Of a stretch of 46,409 nt of DNA, positions 8,237 to 17,404 are shown one piece after another. How positions within the stretch are numbered: position 1 is the first letter of the stretch; each line of letters starts with the position of its first letter. The position numbers and the translations under genes were made by a program. This DNA is from Acidobacteriota bacterium. Lineage in GTDB: Bacteria; Actinomycetota; AC-67. The notes beneath the pieces are model-generated. The model saw only the letters and a list, made by a program, of their open reading frames with translations. It ran no database searches and was not told the origin of the DNA. The stretch covers positions 1 through 46,409 of the forward strand of contig JACQXY010000006.1 of NCBI GenBank assembly GCA_016208485.1, written 5' to 3'.

Positions 8237-8976
8237 TGCCGCGTCCAAGGCGAACCATCGACGGGATCGACCTCGACCGGGTCCCCAGGCACGTCGCGAT
8301 CGTGATGGACGGCAACGGCCGCTGGGCGCGGCAGCGGGGGCTCCCGCGCACGGCCGGTCACCGGGCCGGCGAGGAGGCGGTCGCGCGCGCCCTCGACGCC
8401 GCGCTTGAGCTCGGGGTCTCCCACCTGACGCTCTACGCGTTCTCGACCGAGAACTGGCGGCGGTCCCCGGCAGAGGTCCGGTTCCTGCTGAACGACACCG
8501 AGCGGTTCGTGCTCAGGCGGCGAGACGAGTTCCACGCGAAGGGCGTGCGGATGCGCTGGATCGGACGGCGCGAGCGCCGCATCCCGGCGCGGGTCCGGCG
8601 CAACATCGACGAAAGCGTCGAGATGACGGCCGGCAACCGGCGCCTGACCCTCACCGTCGCCTTCAACTACGGGGGCCGCGCGGAGATAGTCGACGCCGTG
8701 CGCCGACTTGCGGCCGCGGCGCGCGAGGGAGCGCTCGACCCGCGCCGGATCGACGAGCGCGCGATCGCGCGGGCTCTCTACGACCCCGATCTCCCCGATG
8801 TGGACCTCTTCGTGCGGACTTCCGGGGAGCAGAGGATCTCGAACTACCTGCTTTGGCAGTCCGCCTACGCCGAGCTGGCCTTCCTGCCGGTCCTGTGGCC
8901 CGACTTCTCGCGCGAGCACCTGTTCGACGCCGTGCGCGAATACCAGCGGCGCGAGCGCCGGTTCGGGCGCGCGTAG
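8236..8976 (+). CDS. uppS: Isoprenyl transferase (undecaprenyl/decaprenyl diphosphate synthase)
   Basis: cis-Prenyl transferase that adds isopentenyl units to an allylic diphosphate to make the C50-C55 lipid carrier for peptidoglycan and wall glycans. Conserved parts are HVAIVMDGNGRWARQRG (diphosphate binding with catalytic Asp), LYAFSTENW, VAFNYGGRAEIVDA and the terminal RTSGEQRISNYLLWQSAYAE. ATG 8236 couples to recO; an in-frame ATG at 8215 lies inside recO. The product is 246 residues. A divergent-sequence paralogue lies at 11235-12005; the two probably make different chain lengths. Confidence 0.95.
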   Translation: MPRPRRTIDGIDLDRVPRHVAIVMDGNGRWARQRGLPRTAGHRAGEEAVARALDAALELGVSHLTLYAFSTENWRRSPAEVRFLLNDTERFVLRRRDEFHAKGVRMRWIGRRERRIPARVRRNIDESVEMTAGNRRLTLTVAFNYGGRAEIVDAVRRLAAAAREGALDPRRIDERAIARALYDPDLPDVDLFVRTSGEQRISNYLLWQSAYAELAFLPVLWPDFSREHLFDAVREYQRRERRFGRA

Positions 8977-8983
8977 CCGCCCG

Positions 8984-11109
8984 TCAGGGGTGGGCTACCG
9001 GCGCGGCCGAGCCCTCGAAGAACCGCGCGCCCGAGGTGAGCGGGTACTCGACCCCGCGCCCGTAGCGCTCTCCGACGTTGCCCGGGTCCCCCGGGAGAAC
9101 GACGATCCGCTGCTGGGTGTTGATTTCGGTGACCGGGGCGGCGACAAAGGCGTTGTCGGAATCGGCGATGAAGTTGATGTGCATGCCGTGGGTCGCGATG
9201 TCGCCCTGCCAGAAGCGGCGCGATCCCGCGGGGTCGCCCGCGGCGGGCGTCCAACACTCGCGGTCGTGCGTACCGGTGTAGTCCGTGTACTTGGCGTACT
9301 CCCCGTCGTCGGCGTTCCGGCCGTTCAGGTGGGGCCCCGGGTCGGAGCCGGTGCCGTCGTCGAAGCAGGAGTCGTCGCGGTAGTACGGCGTCGCGATCAC
9401 CTGGTAGGCGTCGCCGGCCGTGTGGCGCTCGATGGTCCAGCGCGTCACGAGCGTTCCGTTCCCGCCGGCGATCTCCTCCCAGTTCAGCAGGCCGGCCGGA
9501 CCGGAGAAGGTCGGGTCGACCACGTCGACGTCGTTCGACACGCAGTCGAGAGACTCGCCGAACGCGCTTGCGATCTCGCACGCTCCCGGATCACCGCCGA
9601 GCGGGACCGTCACGGCCTGCGGCCCCACCACCGGGATCGGGTCGTCGTCGCGGACCTCGACGCGGTCCTTCGAGACGTGCATGGAGGTGTTCCCGAAGAC
9701 CTCGTCGTTCTGGCCGTCGATCGGGACGCCTCCCGGCACGAAGGGGTTGTAGTACGTGGAGACCTTGCCCGCGTTGTAGTCCCACTGGACGTAGATCCCG
9801 TCGAGCGGCGGCATGACGTGCACGCGCAAGGCGTCTCCCCAGAGGACCTCGTCGCGGTAGAAGATCTCGGTGCGGACGTTGTTCGTCGAGGAGTCCGCGC
9901 CCCAGGTCGCGCGGATGACCCGCACGGGCCCGGAGCGCTCGCCCATCAGGATCGAGGAGCCGCCCCAGTTGTTGACCTCCTCCTCGTAGCCGCAGCAGGG
10001 CATCGAGCCACCGGGGCGCTGCTGGAACGCGCGCGCCTTCCACTGGTCGACCAGGTCCGGGCCGTAGGTCCAGTTAGCCGGATCGGCGCCCGTGTTGCCC
10101 TCCGTGGCAGCGTTCACGTGCAGCTCGGTCATCAGCCAGCGCCCCTCGTAGCGGAAGGAGTAGCGGGGAGTGCGCACCCATGCGGTGTCGAGCGGCCGGC
10201 GCTGCGCGACCACGCCGTGGCTTGTGTCCGCGCTGCCGTCGGGGTAGCAGTACGGGCCCTTCGGCGCCGCGCCGTAGTCCTTGTAGTCGCTCTGCGAGTA
10301 CACGAAGGTGTCGGCGCCTGCGTCGCGCGCGTAGTGCACGTAGCCGTTGGAGGCGTCGAAAGCCGGGACCGGGCCACCGGATCCCGCGAGCATCACGTAG
10401 ACGAAGGCCGCCTGTGCGGGGTTCGTCGGGTCGGCGACCAGGATCTCGTAGGAGGAGTCGATCCCCTCCGGGAGAGCGGCCGTCGGTGGGGCCTGCGCGT
10501 CGGCGTCCCGGTACATGAAGGCCATCTCGTCGTCGTCGTCCAGGCCCTTCACCGGATCGAGGGTGGTCGCGTAGCCGTTCACGATCGTGCTGCCGGGCAC
10601 CGGGATGGCCCGGCACGGCTCCTCCGCGGTGTTGTGGGTGTACCGCCATCCCTCCCGGTCGAACGCGTAGGTGTTGTGCGCGTCCACGCCGGAGTACGGC
10701 GCGAACCCGGAGGCGTTGTTCGAGAGGTACCGCGTGAAGCGCTCGTCCACCTGGAAGGGGATCTGCTCGAAGGAGGAGCCGGTCCACCGGTAGCCGGCAG
10801 GCGCGAGGACTGGTAGCAGTTGTGGTCGGTCGTGCCGTCCGGCCCGGCCACGTCGTGGCAGTCGCTCTGGTGGAGCGGGTCCATCGGGGTGGCGCCCGCG
10901 AGCGGGTCGCCGGGTGCCTGCGGCTCCCGGAAGGTCGGGTCCGCCCCGGCCGACCAGGTGGGGAACTGGGAGCCGGTGAGCACGACGGGATCGACCGACC
11001 GGTCCTGGGGGACCGTGGGGACCGAGGGCACGGAGGGAGGGGCGGCGGCGCTCGCGAGCGGAGCGGCGAGGAGCAGGCAGACGGCTGCGGTGGTGGTCCG
11101 GATACGCAT
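8984..11109 (-). CDS. Large exported protein of unknown function, frameshifted
   Basis: I do not recognise the family. The start MRIRTTTAAVCLLLAAPLASAAAP is a clear signal peptide with a GGAGG site upstream (about 11115-11119). The frame runs about 100 codons to TDHNCYQ near 10810 and then must change frame to continue as LAPAGYRWTGSSFEQIP for about 600 residues. One base appears to be missing at about 10800-10812. The mature protein is rich in Asp, Tyr, Trp and Gly, has paired cysteines, no membrane span and repeated GYVHYARD- or YYNPF-type aromatic segments, suggesting a folded extracellular beta-rich protein. It converges on uppS with 7 bases between the stops. The break may be a real mutation or an assembly error. 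Confidence 0.7.
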
Positions 11110-11234
11110 GTCGGGTCCTCCAGGTCGGTCGGGCCGGTCGTCCTTGCTGGATTCGCCGCCGGGGGCCCCGGTTCCTGCTTCTGCCCGGGATTCCCTGCAC
11201 CCGCCGCGAGGATCCCCCGCGCCCGCGGCGGCGG

Positions 11235-12005
11235 TCAGCGCCCGAAGCGGCGCCGGCGCTGCTGGAAGGCTCGGACCGCGCGCAGGAAGTCGATCCTGCG
11301 GAAGTCGGGCCAGTAGGGGTCGCAGAAGAAGAACTCCGAGTGCGCGCTCTGCCAGAGCAGAAACCCCGACAGGCGGACCTCGCCGGACGTGCGGATGATC
11401 AGGTCGGGGTCGGGGAGGCCGGCCGTGTACAGGAAGCGAGAGATCTCGGACGAGCTGGCGCGCTTGGCCGCCGCGCTGAGGTCGAGCCCCTCGGCGGCGA
11501 AGGACTCGAGCATCCGGCGGATCGCGTCGACGATCTCGCGCCGGCCCCCGTATCCGACGGCGACGTTCAGCAGAGGGCCGGCGCGCCCGCCGGTGCCCTC
11601 CTCCGCCTCGCGGAGCACTCCGCGCGTCCGCTCGGGCAGGAGATCGAGGGCGCCGAGCGAGCGGATCCGCCAGACCGGCTCCGATGCGAGGTCGCGCACC
11701 TTCGACTCGATCACCTCGAGGAGCGCTCCGACTTCGTCGGGATCCCGCGCGAGGTTCTCGGTCGAGAGCAGCCAGAGCGTGACGACCGGGATGCCGAGGT
11801 CGCCGCACCAGCCGAGCAGCTCGTCGATCTTCGCCGCTCCCCGCCGGTGGCCTTCAGCGGCGCTCTCGTAGCCCATGGCGCGGGCCCAGCGCCGGTTTCC
11901 GTCCAGGATCACGCCCACGTGCGCGGGCGCGGGGCCGCCGCGAATCACGCGCTCGAGGCGGCGCTCGTAGGCGCGGTAGACGAGATCGCGGGGTTTGAAG
12001 CTCAC
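11235..12005 (-). CDS. Short-chain cis-prenyl transferase, Rv1086 type
   Basis: Second isoprenyl transferase. It resembles the mycobacterial omega,E,Z-farnesyl diphosphate synthase Rv1086 more than UppS: the YERRLERVIRG lead-in, HVGVILDGNRRWARAMGY, GAAKIDELLGWC, LWLLSTENLARDPDE, VAVGYGGRREIVDA and RTSGEVRLSGFLLWQSAHSE follow that subfamily. It would supply a short Z-prenyl diphosphate as primer for the long-chain enzyme. It has 256 residues and a GTG start. A TAGGCT box lies 7 bases before the start, so the transcript may be leaderless. It is divergent from the nfeD gene and 125 bases upstream of the exported-protein start. Confidence 0.9.
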   Translation of the reverse strand: MSFKPRDLVYRAYERRLERVIRGGPAPAHVGVILDGNRRWARAMGYESAAEGHRRGAAKIDELLGWCGDLGIPVVTLWLLSTENLARDPDEVGALLEVIESKVRDLASEPVWRIRSLGALDLLPERTRGVLREAEEGTGGRAGPLLNVAVGYGGRREIVDAIRRMLESFAAEGLDLSAAAKRASSSEISRFLYTAGLPDPDLIIRTSGEVRLSGFLLWQSAHSEFFFCDPYWPDFRRIDFLRAVRAFQQRRRRFGR

Positions 12006-12012
12006 GCGACTG

Positions 12013-12084
12013 AGCCTAGCACCGGACCCTTGGTCCGGAGCGGCGCTGCGGTACCGCGGCGGGCGGCGCCGGGCGGTCTACAAT
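12013..12084. promoter_or_regulatory. Divergent -10 boxes of uppS2 and nfeD
   Basis: On the minus strand TAGGCT (12013-12018) ends 7 bases before the uppS2 GTG. On the plus strand TACAAT (12079-12084) ends 6 bases before the nfeD ATG. Neither gene has a Shine-Dalgarno sequence at that spacing, so both are probably transcribed without a leader from one 85-base region. No -35 matches are obvious. Confidence 0.5.
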
Positions 12085-12090
12085 CCACTT

Positions 12091-13416
12091 ATGCGGCGTC
12101 CGGCGCTCCTTGCGGCGGCGCTCCTCGCGGGAGCCCTCTCGACGATCGCGCCGGGCCGGGCGGTCTCTTCGACCGGAGTGGCGACCGCGGCCGGCGCGCG
12201 AGTCCTCCTCGTCCGGATCGAGGGCGTGGTGGACCCGCTCGTCGCACGGTACGTCGAGCGCGCGGTCGGGGAGGCCGGGCGCGCGGGAGACGCCGCCCTT
12301 CTCGTGCAGATCGACACCCCGGGAGGCCTCGACTCCTCGATGCGGGCGATCATCCGCGCGATCCTCGGCTCGCCGGTGCCCGTCGTCTGCTGGGTCGGAC
12401 CGTCCGGCGCGCGCGCGGCGAGCGCGGGGGCGTTCATCCTGGTCGGATGTCCCGTCGCGGCGATGGCCCCGGGAACGAACGTCGGGGCCGCGCACCCCGT
12501 CGGGTTCTCCGGGGAGGTCCTCGGGGAGAAGATCACGAACGACGCCGCGGCCTACATCCGCTCGCTCGCCGAGCGCTGGGGCCGCAACGCCGACTGGGCG
12601 GAGCGGGCGGTTCGGGAGTCGGTGAGCATTCCGGCCGGGCAGGCGCTGGCGCTGCACGTCGCCGACCTCCTCGCCCCGACCCGGGAGGCTCTGCTGCGCG
12701 CGGTGGGCGGGCGCGAGGTCCCGGTCGGCGACGGCGGGTCGGTGGTGCTGCGGACGGCCGGCGCCACCGTCCGGGAGTTCCCGATGACGTTCGTCGAGTC
12801 GCTCCTGCACGGCGTCGTGGACCCGAACCTCGCCTTCCTGCTGTTCGTGATCGGGCTGCTCGGCATCGCCTTCGAGGTGACCCATCCCGGCCTGAGCGTC
12901 GGCGGGGTCGTCGGCGTGCTGTCGCTCCTGACCTCACTCGTGATCCTCGGCATGCTGCCGGTGAATCTCGCCGGAGTGCTGCTCATCCTCGCGTCGATCG
13001 TGTTCTTCGTCGTCGATCTGAAGGTGCCCGGGCACGGCCTGGCGACCGCCGCGGGGATCGTCTCGCTGGTGCTGGGCGGGCTGTTCCTGTTCGACCGGTC
13101 GGTCCCGAGCGCGCAGGTCTCCAAGGGGCTCGTGATCGGCGTCGCCGCGGCGGCGGCCCTCTTCTTCTCGGTCGTGGTGCGCGCGGTCGTGCGCGCCCGC
13201 CGCCGGCCTCCGGGTCGGGGGATCGAGGCGATGGTAGGGGAGGAGGGGATCGTCGAGCGCGCGCTCGACCTCTCGGGCGTGGTGCGGGCGCGCGGAGAGT
13301 CCTGGTCCGCGGTGGCTCCCCGCGGGTCCATCCCGGCCGGCGTCGCCGTCCGGGTCACCGGTGTGCGAGGATTGACGCTCGAGGTCGAGCCGGCCGAAGA
13401 GGAGGGGGAGAGATGA
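12091..13416 (+). CDS. NfeD-family membrane serine protease (ClpP-class, long form)
   Basis: Membrane-bound protease of the long NfeD (NfeD1b) type; archaeal relatives cleave the C-terminus of the partner stomatin. The 441 residues contain a signal or anchor (1-25), a ClpP-like domain with PGG at 77-79, the Ser-Lys dyad (Ser111 in AASAGAFIL, Lys147 in EKITNDAAAYI) and MAPGTNVGAAHPV. About four or five membrane segments follow (250-380), then a C-terminal NfeD OB fold (MVGEEGIVERALDLSGVVRARGESW). ATG 12091 starts the signal sequence. The stop overlaps the SPFH gene (ATGA), the classic nfeD-stomatin operon. Confidence 0.92.
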   Translation: MRRPALLAAALLAGALSTIAPGRAVSSTGVATAAGARVLLVRIEGVVDPLVARYVERAVGEAGRAGDAALLVQIDTPGGLDSSMRAIIRAILGSPVPVVCWVGPSGARAASAGAFILVGCPVAAMAPGTNVGAAHPVGFSGEVLGEKITNDAAAYIRSLAERWGRNADWAERAVRESVSIPAGQALALHVADLLAPTREALLRAVGGREVPVGDGGSVVLRTAGATVREFPMTFVESLLHGVVDPNLAFLLFVIGLLGIAFEVTHPGLSVGGVVGVLSLLTSLVILGMLPVNLAGVLLILASIVFFVVDLKVPGHGLATAAGIVSLVLGGLFLFDRSVPSAQVSKGLVIGVAAAAALFFSVVVRAVVRARRRPPGRGIEAMVGEEGIVERALDLSGVVRARGESWSAVAPRGSIPAGVAVRVTGVRGLTLEVEPAEEEGER

Positions 13417-14300
13417 CGGCGGTTATCGCGCTCGGCGCGGTGCTGTTCTTCTTCGTGTTCGTGGTCCTGCCGCTGTCGGTGAAGATCGTTCGAGAGTACC
13501 AGCGCCTGATCGTCTTCCGCCTCGGCCGGTGCGTCGGCGCGCGCGGTCCCGGGCTCGTGCTGATCATCCCGATCGTCGATCGCATCGTGTGGGTGGACCT
13601 GCGGGAGTTCTTCCTGGAGATCCCTCGGCAGGACTCGATCACGAAGGACAACGCGCCGATCGCGGTCGACTTCATCATGTTCTACAAGGTCCTCGACCCG
13701 GCGGCGAGCGTCGTCGCGGTCGGCAACTTCGAGGGGGCGGCGCTCAACATCGCATCAACGACGCTGCGCGCCGTCATCGGGGACATCTCGCTCGACGACG
13801 TGCTCGCCAGGCGCGACGAGATCAACCAGATCCTGCGCGCGAAGCTCGACGAGATCACCGAGCGCTGGGGCGTGAAGGTGACGAACGTCGAGATCCGCGA
13901 GATCACGCCTCCCGCGGGCGTGCAGGAGGCGATGACCCGTCAGATGTCGGCCGAGCGCACGAGGCGCGCCGTCGTGACGGAGGCGGAGGGCTCCAGGCAG
14001 GCGGCGATCACGGTGGCCGAGGGCGAGAAGCAGGCCGCGATCCTGCGCGCGGAGGGCGACAAGCAGTCGGCGATCCTCAAGGCCGAGGGGTTCGCCCTGG
14101 CTCTTGAGACCGTCTTCCACGCGGCGAGGGGCGTGGACGCCAAGACGATGGGCATCCAGTACCTCGAGGCGCTCAAGGCGCTCGGGGCGTCGCCCGCGAC
14201 GAAGTTCGTCGTGCCGCTGGAGTTCACGAGCCTCCTGAAGGGGATCGGCGGGTTCGCCGGCGAGGCGTTCGGCGGCGGCGACGGAGGCGCCCGTGCGTGA
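13413..14300 (+). CDS. SPFH/stomatin-like protein
   Basis: Stomatin-type SPFH protein that scaffolds membrane microdomains and pairs with the upstream NfeD protease. Of 295 residues, the N-terminus is a hydrophobic hairpin (AVIALGAVLFFFVFVVLPL). The SPFH domain follows (REYQRLIVFRLG, GPGLVLIIPIVDRIVWVDLR). A long charged helix with repeated EGEKQAAILRAEGDKQSAI units forms the coiled coil. A Gly-rich tail ends it. ATG 13413 overlaps the protease stop and is preceded by GGAGGGGGAG. The last bases overlap the next gene start by 8. Confidence 0.93.
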   Translation: MTAVIALGAVLFFFVFVVLPLSVKIVREYQRLIVFRLGRCVGARGPGLVLIIPIVDRIVWVDLREFFLEIPRQDSITKDNAPIAVDFIMFYKVLDPAASVVAVGNFEGAALNIASTTLRAVIGDISLDDVLARRDEINQILRAKLDEITERWGVKVTNVEIREITPPAGVQEAMTRQMSAERTRRAVVTEAEGSRQAAITVAEGEKQAAILRAEGDKQSAILKAEGFALALETVFHAARGVDAKTMGIQYLEALKALGASPATKFVVPLEFTSLLKGIGGFAGEAFGGGDGGARA

Positions 14301-15429
14301 GCGCGCGCTCCGGTTCCTTCGCTGGCTGAGGTCGGGGCCGAGGGTCCAGCGCTCGCAGCAGGCGGGGCTCGGCAGGATCGCGCGGACGCAAGAGCACGAC
14401 GGCCGCAAGATCCGGGTGATCGCCGATCGCCTGGGCGCCACTCGCGAGCGGATGGTCGGGATCGATCGCACGTTGCACGACCACCTCTGGCGCGAGGATC
14501 TCCGGCTGCGAAACGACGAGCGTGCGCTCGGCGGCCTCCGGCAGGAGCACCGGTGGCTCGCCGGGCAGGTTCTCCGCGAGCGCTATCCGAAGCTGGTGGC
14601 GCCCGGCGCGCGGCGGAGCGTGATCAACGATCACGAGTGCCGTCTGTACTCACAGAACGGGGAGGACGGGATCCTCCTCTACCTCTTCTCGAAGGCCGGG
14701 GTCACGGACGGCACGTTCGTGGAGTTCGGCATCGAGGCCGGGGTGGACAACAGCACCAATCTCGCCGTCAACTTCGGCTGGCGGGGGTTGCTCATGGACT
14801 GCTCGAGCGAGCGAGTGGAGACGGCCCGCGCCTTCTACGCGGCCGCCTTGCCGGGCGGCTCCTCCTCCGTGCGCATCGTCCAGACGCTGGTGACACCGGA
14901 CAACATCAACGACCTCCTCGCCTCCAACGGGTTCTTCGGCGAGATCGACCTGCTGACGCTCGACATCGACGGCAACGACTACTGGGTCTGGAAGGCGATC
15001 ACCGCGATCGACCCGCGGGTCGCCGTGATCGAGTACAACGCCTCCTTCGGGGCCGAGCGCTCGATCACCACCGCGTACGATCCGAAGTTCGACCGATTCG
15101 AGAAGCACCCGAGCGGGTTCTATCACGGCGCGTCCCTCCGGGCGATGGCCGCGCTCGGCAACGACAAGGGCTACCGGTTGGTCGGCTGCGACTCCCAAGG
15201 TCTGAACGCCTTCTTCGTCCGGCGGGACGTGGCCCTGGAGATTCCCGAGGTGTCGGCCGAAGATGCCTTCTTCCCGATCGCGATGCGGAGTCATCTGGCC
15301 GTGGACGACCAGTTCGAGTTGGTGGCCGGTCTGGAGTTCGTGGACGTTTCGGTGGTACCCAGCCGGACGGCTCAGGATGTCGGCGTTCAGGCGAGGGGAT
15401 CGGGGAGCGGATCGGTCAGCCGGTCGTAG
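14293..15429 (+). CDS. FkbM-like SAM-dependent methyltransferase
   Basis: Probable methyltransferase of a cell-surface glycan pathway. Residues 1-110 are basic and helical without recognised homology. Next comes YSQNGEDGILLYLF, then a SAM-binding loop TFVEFGIEAGVDNSTN, an acidic strand end RGLLMDCS and the late LLTLDIDGNDYWVWKAI / VAVIEYNASFG motifs, as in FkbM-like enzymes. It has 378 residues. GTG 14293 is preceded by GGAGG and overlaps the SPFH stop by 8 bases. It is the only plus-strand member of a glycan island; its 3' end overlaps the convergent fusion gene by 43 bases. The acceptor is unknown. Confidence 0.75.
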   Translation: MRERALRFLRWLRSGPRVQRSQQAGLGRIARTQEHDGRKIRVIADRLGATRERMVGIDRTLHDHLWREDLRLRNDERALGGLRQEHRWLAGQVLRERYPKLVAPGARRSVINDHECRLYSQNGEDGILLYLFSKAGVTDGTFVEFGIEAGVDNSTNLAVNFGWRGLLMDCSSERVETARAFYAAALPGGSSSVRIVQTLVTPDNINDLLASNGFFGEIDLLTLDIDGNDYWVWKAITAIDPRVAVIEYNASFGAERSITTAYDPKFDRFEKHPSGFYHGASLRAMAALGNDKGYRLVGCDSQGLNAFFVRRDVALEIPEVSAEDAFFPIAMRSHLAVDDQFELVAGLEFVDVSVVPSRTAQDVGVQARGSGSGSVSRS

Positions 15430-17402
15430 AGCGGGGCGGGGACGCGCTCCAGAGGGAGCGAGGCTTTGCGCGCCACGGCCAGGATGTCGTCCCCTCGGTC
15501 CTCCGTCGAGGCGCCGATCCGCGCGAGGACGCCGCTCGTCTCGGTGTCCCGCCGGCTCTCCCACACGAGCCGCGTGCTCACTCGGTCCGACGAGAGACCC
15601 GCGGCCGCGAGGAGTCTCCGGATCTCCTTCGGGGTGTACTCGCGCTGGTGGCGTGGGTAGTGTCCTGCCCGCATGTACGGGGTCCAGATTCCCGGGTGCT
15701 CCCCTCTCAGGACCGCGCGCACTGAGCGCAGGGAGGCCGTGTTGGGCGTGGTGAGGATGAGGATCCCCCTCGGCTTGAGCACTCGGTTGATCTCCCAGAG
15801 CATGTGCATCGGATCTTCCTGGAGGTGCTCGAGGACCTCCCAGCACGTGACCACGTCGAAGGATCCCGGCGCGTAGGGGAGAGCCTCCCGCTCGACGTCC
15901 ACGGCATCGACCACCAGGTCGAGCGGTGGGAGTCCTCCCGAGGCGAGGACATGGATCGTCCGGGGATCCACGCCCGACGGAAGGCCGCAACCTCTCACCT
16001 CGTATCCCCACACGCGGGCGAGGATCCTCAGGAGCGCCGGCTGGCTCCCGATGTCGAGGAGCCGAGCCCCCCGCGGTGCCGGAGGCACGTCCCGAAGCGT
16101 CTCGTGATAGCGAAACACGTGATCGAGGAGCGAGCGGGGGGTCGACTCGACGCTGGGTCCGAGGTACTCGAGGACGCGGCGGGGTCCGGCGGCGAGGAGC
16201 GTGTCGACTTCCGCGGCCCGCGCGCGTCTGCAGTCCATCGCGGATTCCCGTGGACCCGAGGCGGTCACCCTCGCCGCCTCGAGGAGCTTGCCCGCGCACG
16301 CGACCGGCTCCAGCTCGCGCAGCGCATACCGGCGCGCCGCGTCCCCGATGCTCCGTCGAGCGGCCGGGTTTCGGACGAGGCCCTCGAGCGCCCGGGCCAG
16401 TTTCCGCGTCCGGTCGCCGAAGGCCTCGATCTTGACGCAAGCCTCCGCCGGGATTCCGGCCCACCGCTCGAGGTCCAAGATGACGGTGGCGCGCCCTGCG
16501 GCCAGCGCGCGGCTCACGATCCAGGATGCCGGCACAGCGTGGGACCCTCCGGCACTCACGATGATGTCGAGGAGGGCGATCGAAGACGAGGTTTCTTCCG
16601 GAGACGGAGGTCTCGCCACGGTCACGCGGTCCCGCAGGCCCCGGCGCTCGATGATCCGCTCGATTCCGCTGGCCACGGAATCCTCTCCCGCGAGCACAAG
16701 GTGGACCGGAGAGGACGGCTCCAGAAAGCCGGCGACCGCGGTCACGAGCTCCTCGGCCGCCCGCGGGGAAACGACGTCGCCGATGTGGCCGATGAGGATC
16801 CGGTCGGCGGGCAGCCCGAGGGTCTCCCGCTCGGCGGGTGCCGGGTCGGCCGGGCAGGCGGCGTCCGGAACGACGAAGACCGGCAGTCCCGGGCAGCGGA
16901 GCCCCAGGAGGTCGGCAGTGTGCTCGTCGTGCACGACGGCGCCGCGGTGGCGATCGAGCGCTGGGGCAAGGCAATCGAACAGAGAGGGACCGATCCCTTC
17001 GGGATCGAAGTCCTCCCGGCCGGAGCCCCGGGCGGATTCCCCATGCGCGGCGACGAGGAGGCGGTCGAACTCAGGTGGATCGAGGGCTCCGCGAAGCCGT
17101 CCGTGCAGTGAGGGGTCGTGTACGAGGACGAGGCCCGGGGGGCCGTCCAGCGCGGCCCTCACGACGGCGGGTTGGTCGAGGGTATCCGGACACTCGTAGA
17201 GGAGCATGTCGATGGACGGGTCATGCCGGTCGCCGAGCGGCCGGACGCGGCAGGCGCCGTCGGCGCTCGGATCCAACATGGCGGCGTCGGGGACGAAAAA
17301 CTCGATGTCCTCGCTTTTCGCGAGCCACGGCAGCATCTGGGTGAGGCGGACGGACGGGCCGGGTGGGGCCGGGCGGAGCGGGGTGACGACACCGAGCCGC
17401 AT
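15387..17402 (-). CDS. Glycosyltransferase-methyltransferase fusion protein
   Basis: A 671-residue two-domain protein. Residues about 1-375 are a GT-B-fold glycosyltransferase: MRLGVVTPLRPAPPGPSV start, IGHIGDVV, VHLVLAGEDS, and an acceptor-like loop VSAGGSHAVPASWIVSRALAAG in place of the classical EPFGL donor motif. Residues about 430-640 form a class I methyltransferase (ARLLDIGSQPALLRIL, FDVVTCWEVLEHLQED, EINRVLKPRGILILTTPN). The link suggests sugar transfer and methylation on one glycan. It lies 2 bases after the preceding methyltransferase stop, so the three minus-strand genes form an operon. Substrates are not predictable. Confidence 0.8.
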   Translation of the reverse strand: MRLGVVTPLRPAPPGPSVRLTQMLPWLAKSEDIEFFVPDAAMLDPSADGACRVRPLGDRHDPSIDMLLYECPDTLDQPAVVRAALDGPPGLVLVHDPSLHGRLRGALDPPEFDRLLVAAHGESARGSGREDFDPEGIGPSLFDCLAPALDRHRGAVVHDEHTADLLGLRCPGLPVFVVPDAACPADPAPAERETLGLPADRILIGHIGDVVSPRAAEELVTAVAGFLEPSSPVHLVLAGEDSVASGIERIIERRGLRDRVTVARPPSPEETSSSIALLDIIVSAGGSHAVPASWIVSRALAAGRATVILDLERWAGIPAEACVKIEAFGDRTRKLARALEGLVRNPAARRSIGDAARRYALRELEPVACAGKLLEAARVTASGPRESAMDCRRARAAEVDTLLAAGPRRVLEYLGPSVESTPRSLLDHVFRYHETLRDVPPAPRGARLLDIGSQPALLRILARVWGYEVRGCGLPSGVDPRTIHVLASGGLPPLDLVVDAVDVEREALPYAPGSFDVVTCWEVLEHLQEDPMHMLWEINRVLKPRGILILTTPNTASLRSVRAVLRGEHPGIWTPYMRAGHYPRHQREYTPKEIRRLLAAAGLSSDRVSTRLVWESRRDTETSGVLARIGASTEDRGDDILAVARKASLPLERVPAPLYDRLTDPLPDPLA

Positions 17403-17404
17403 GG

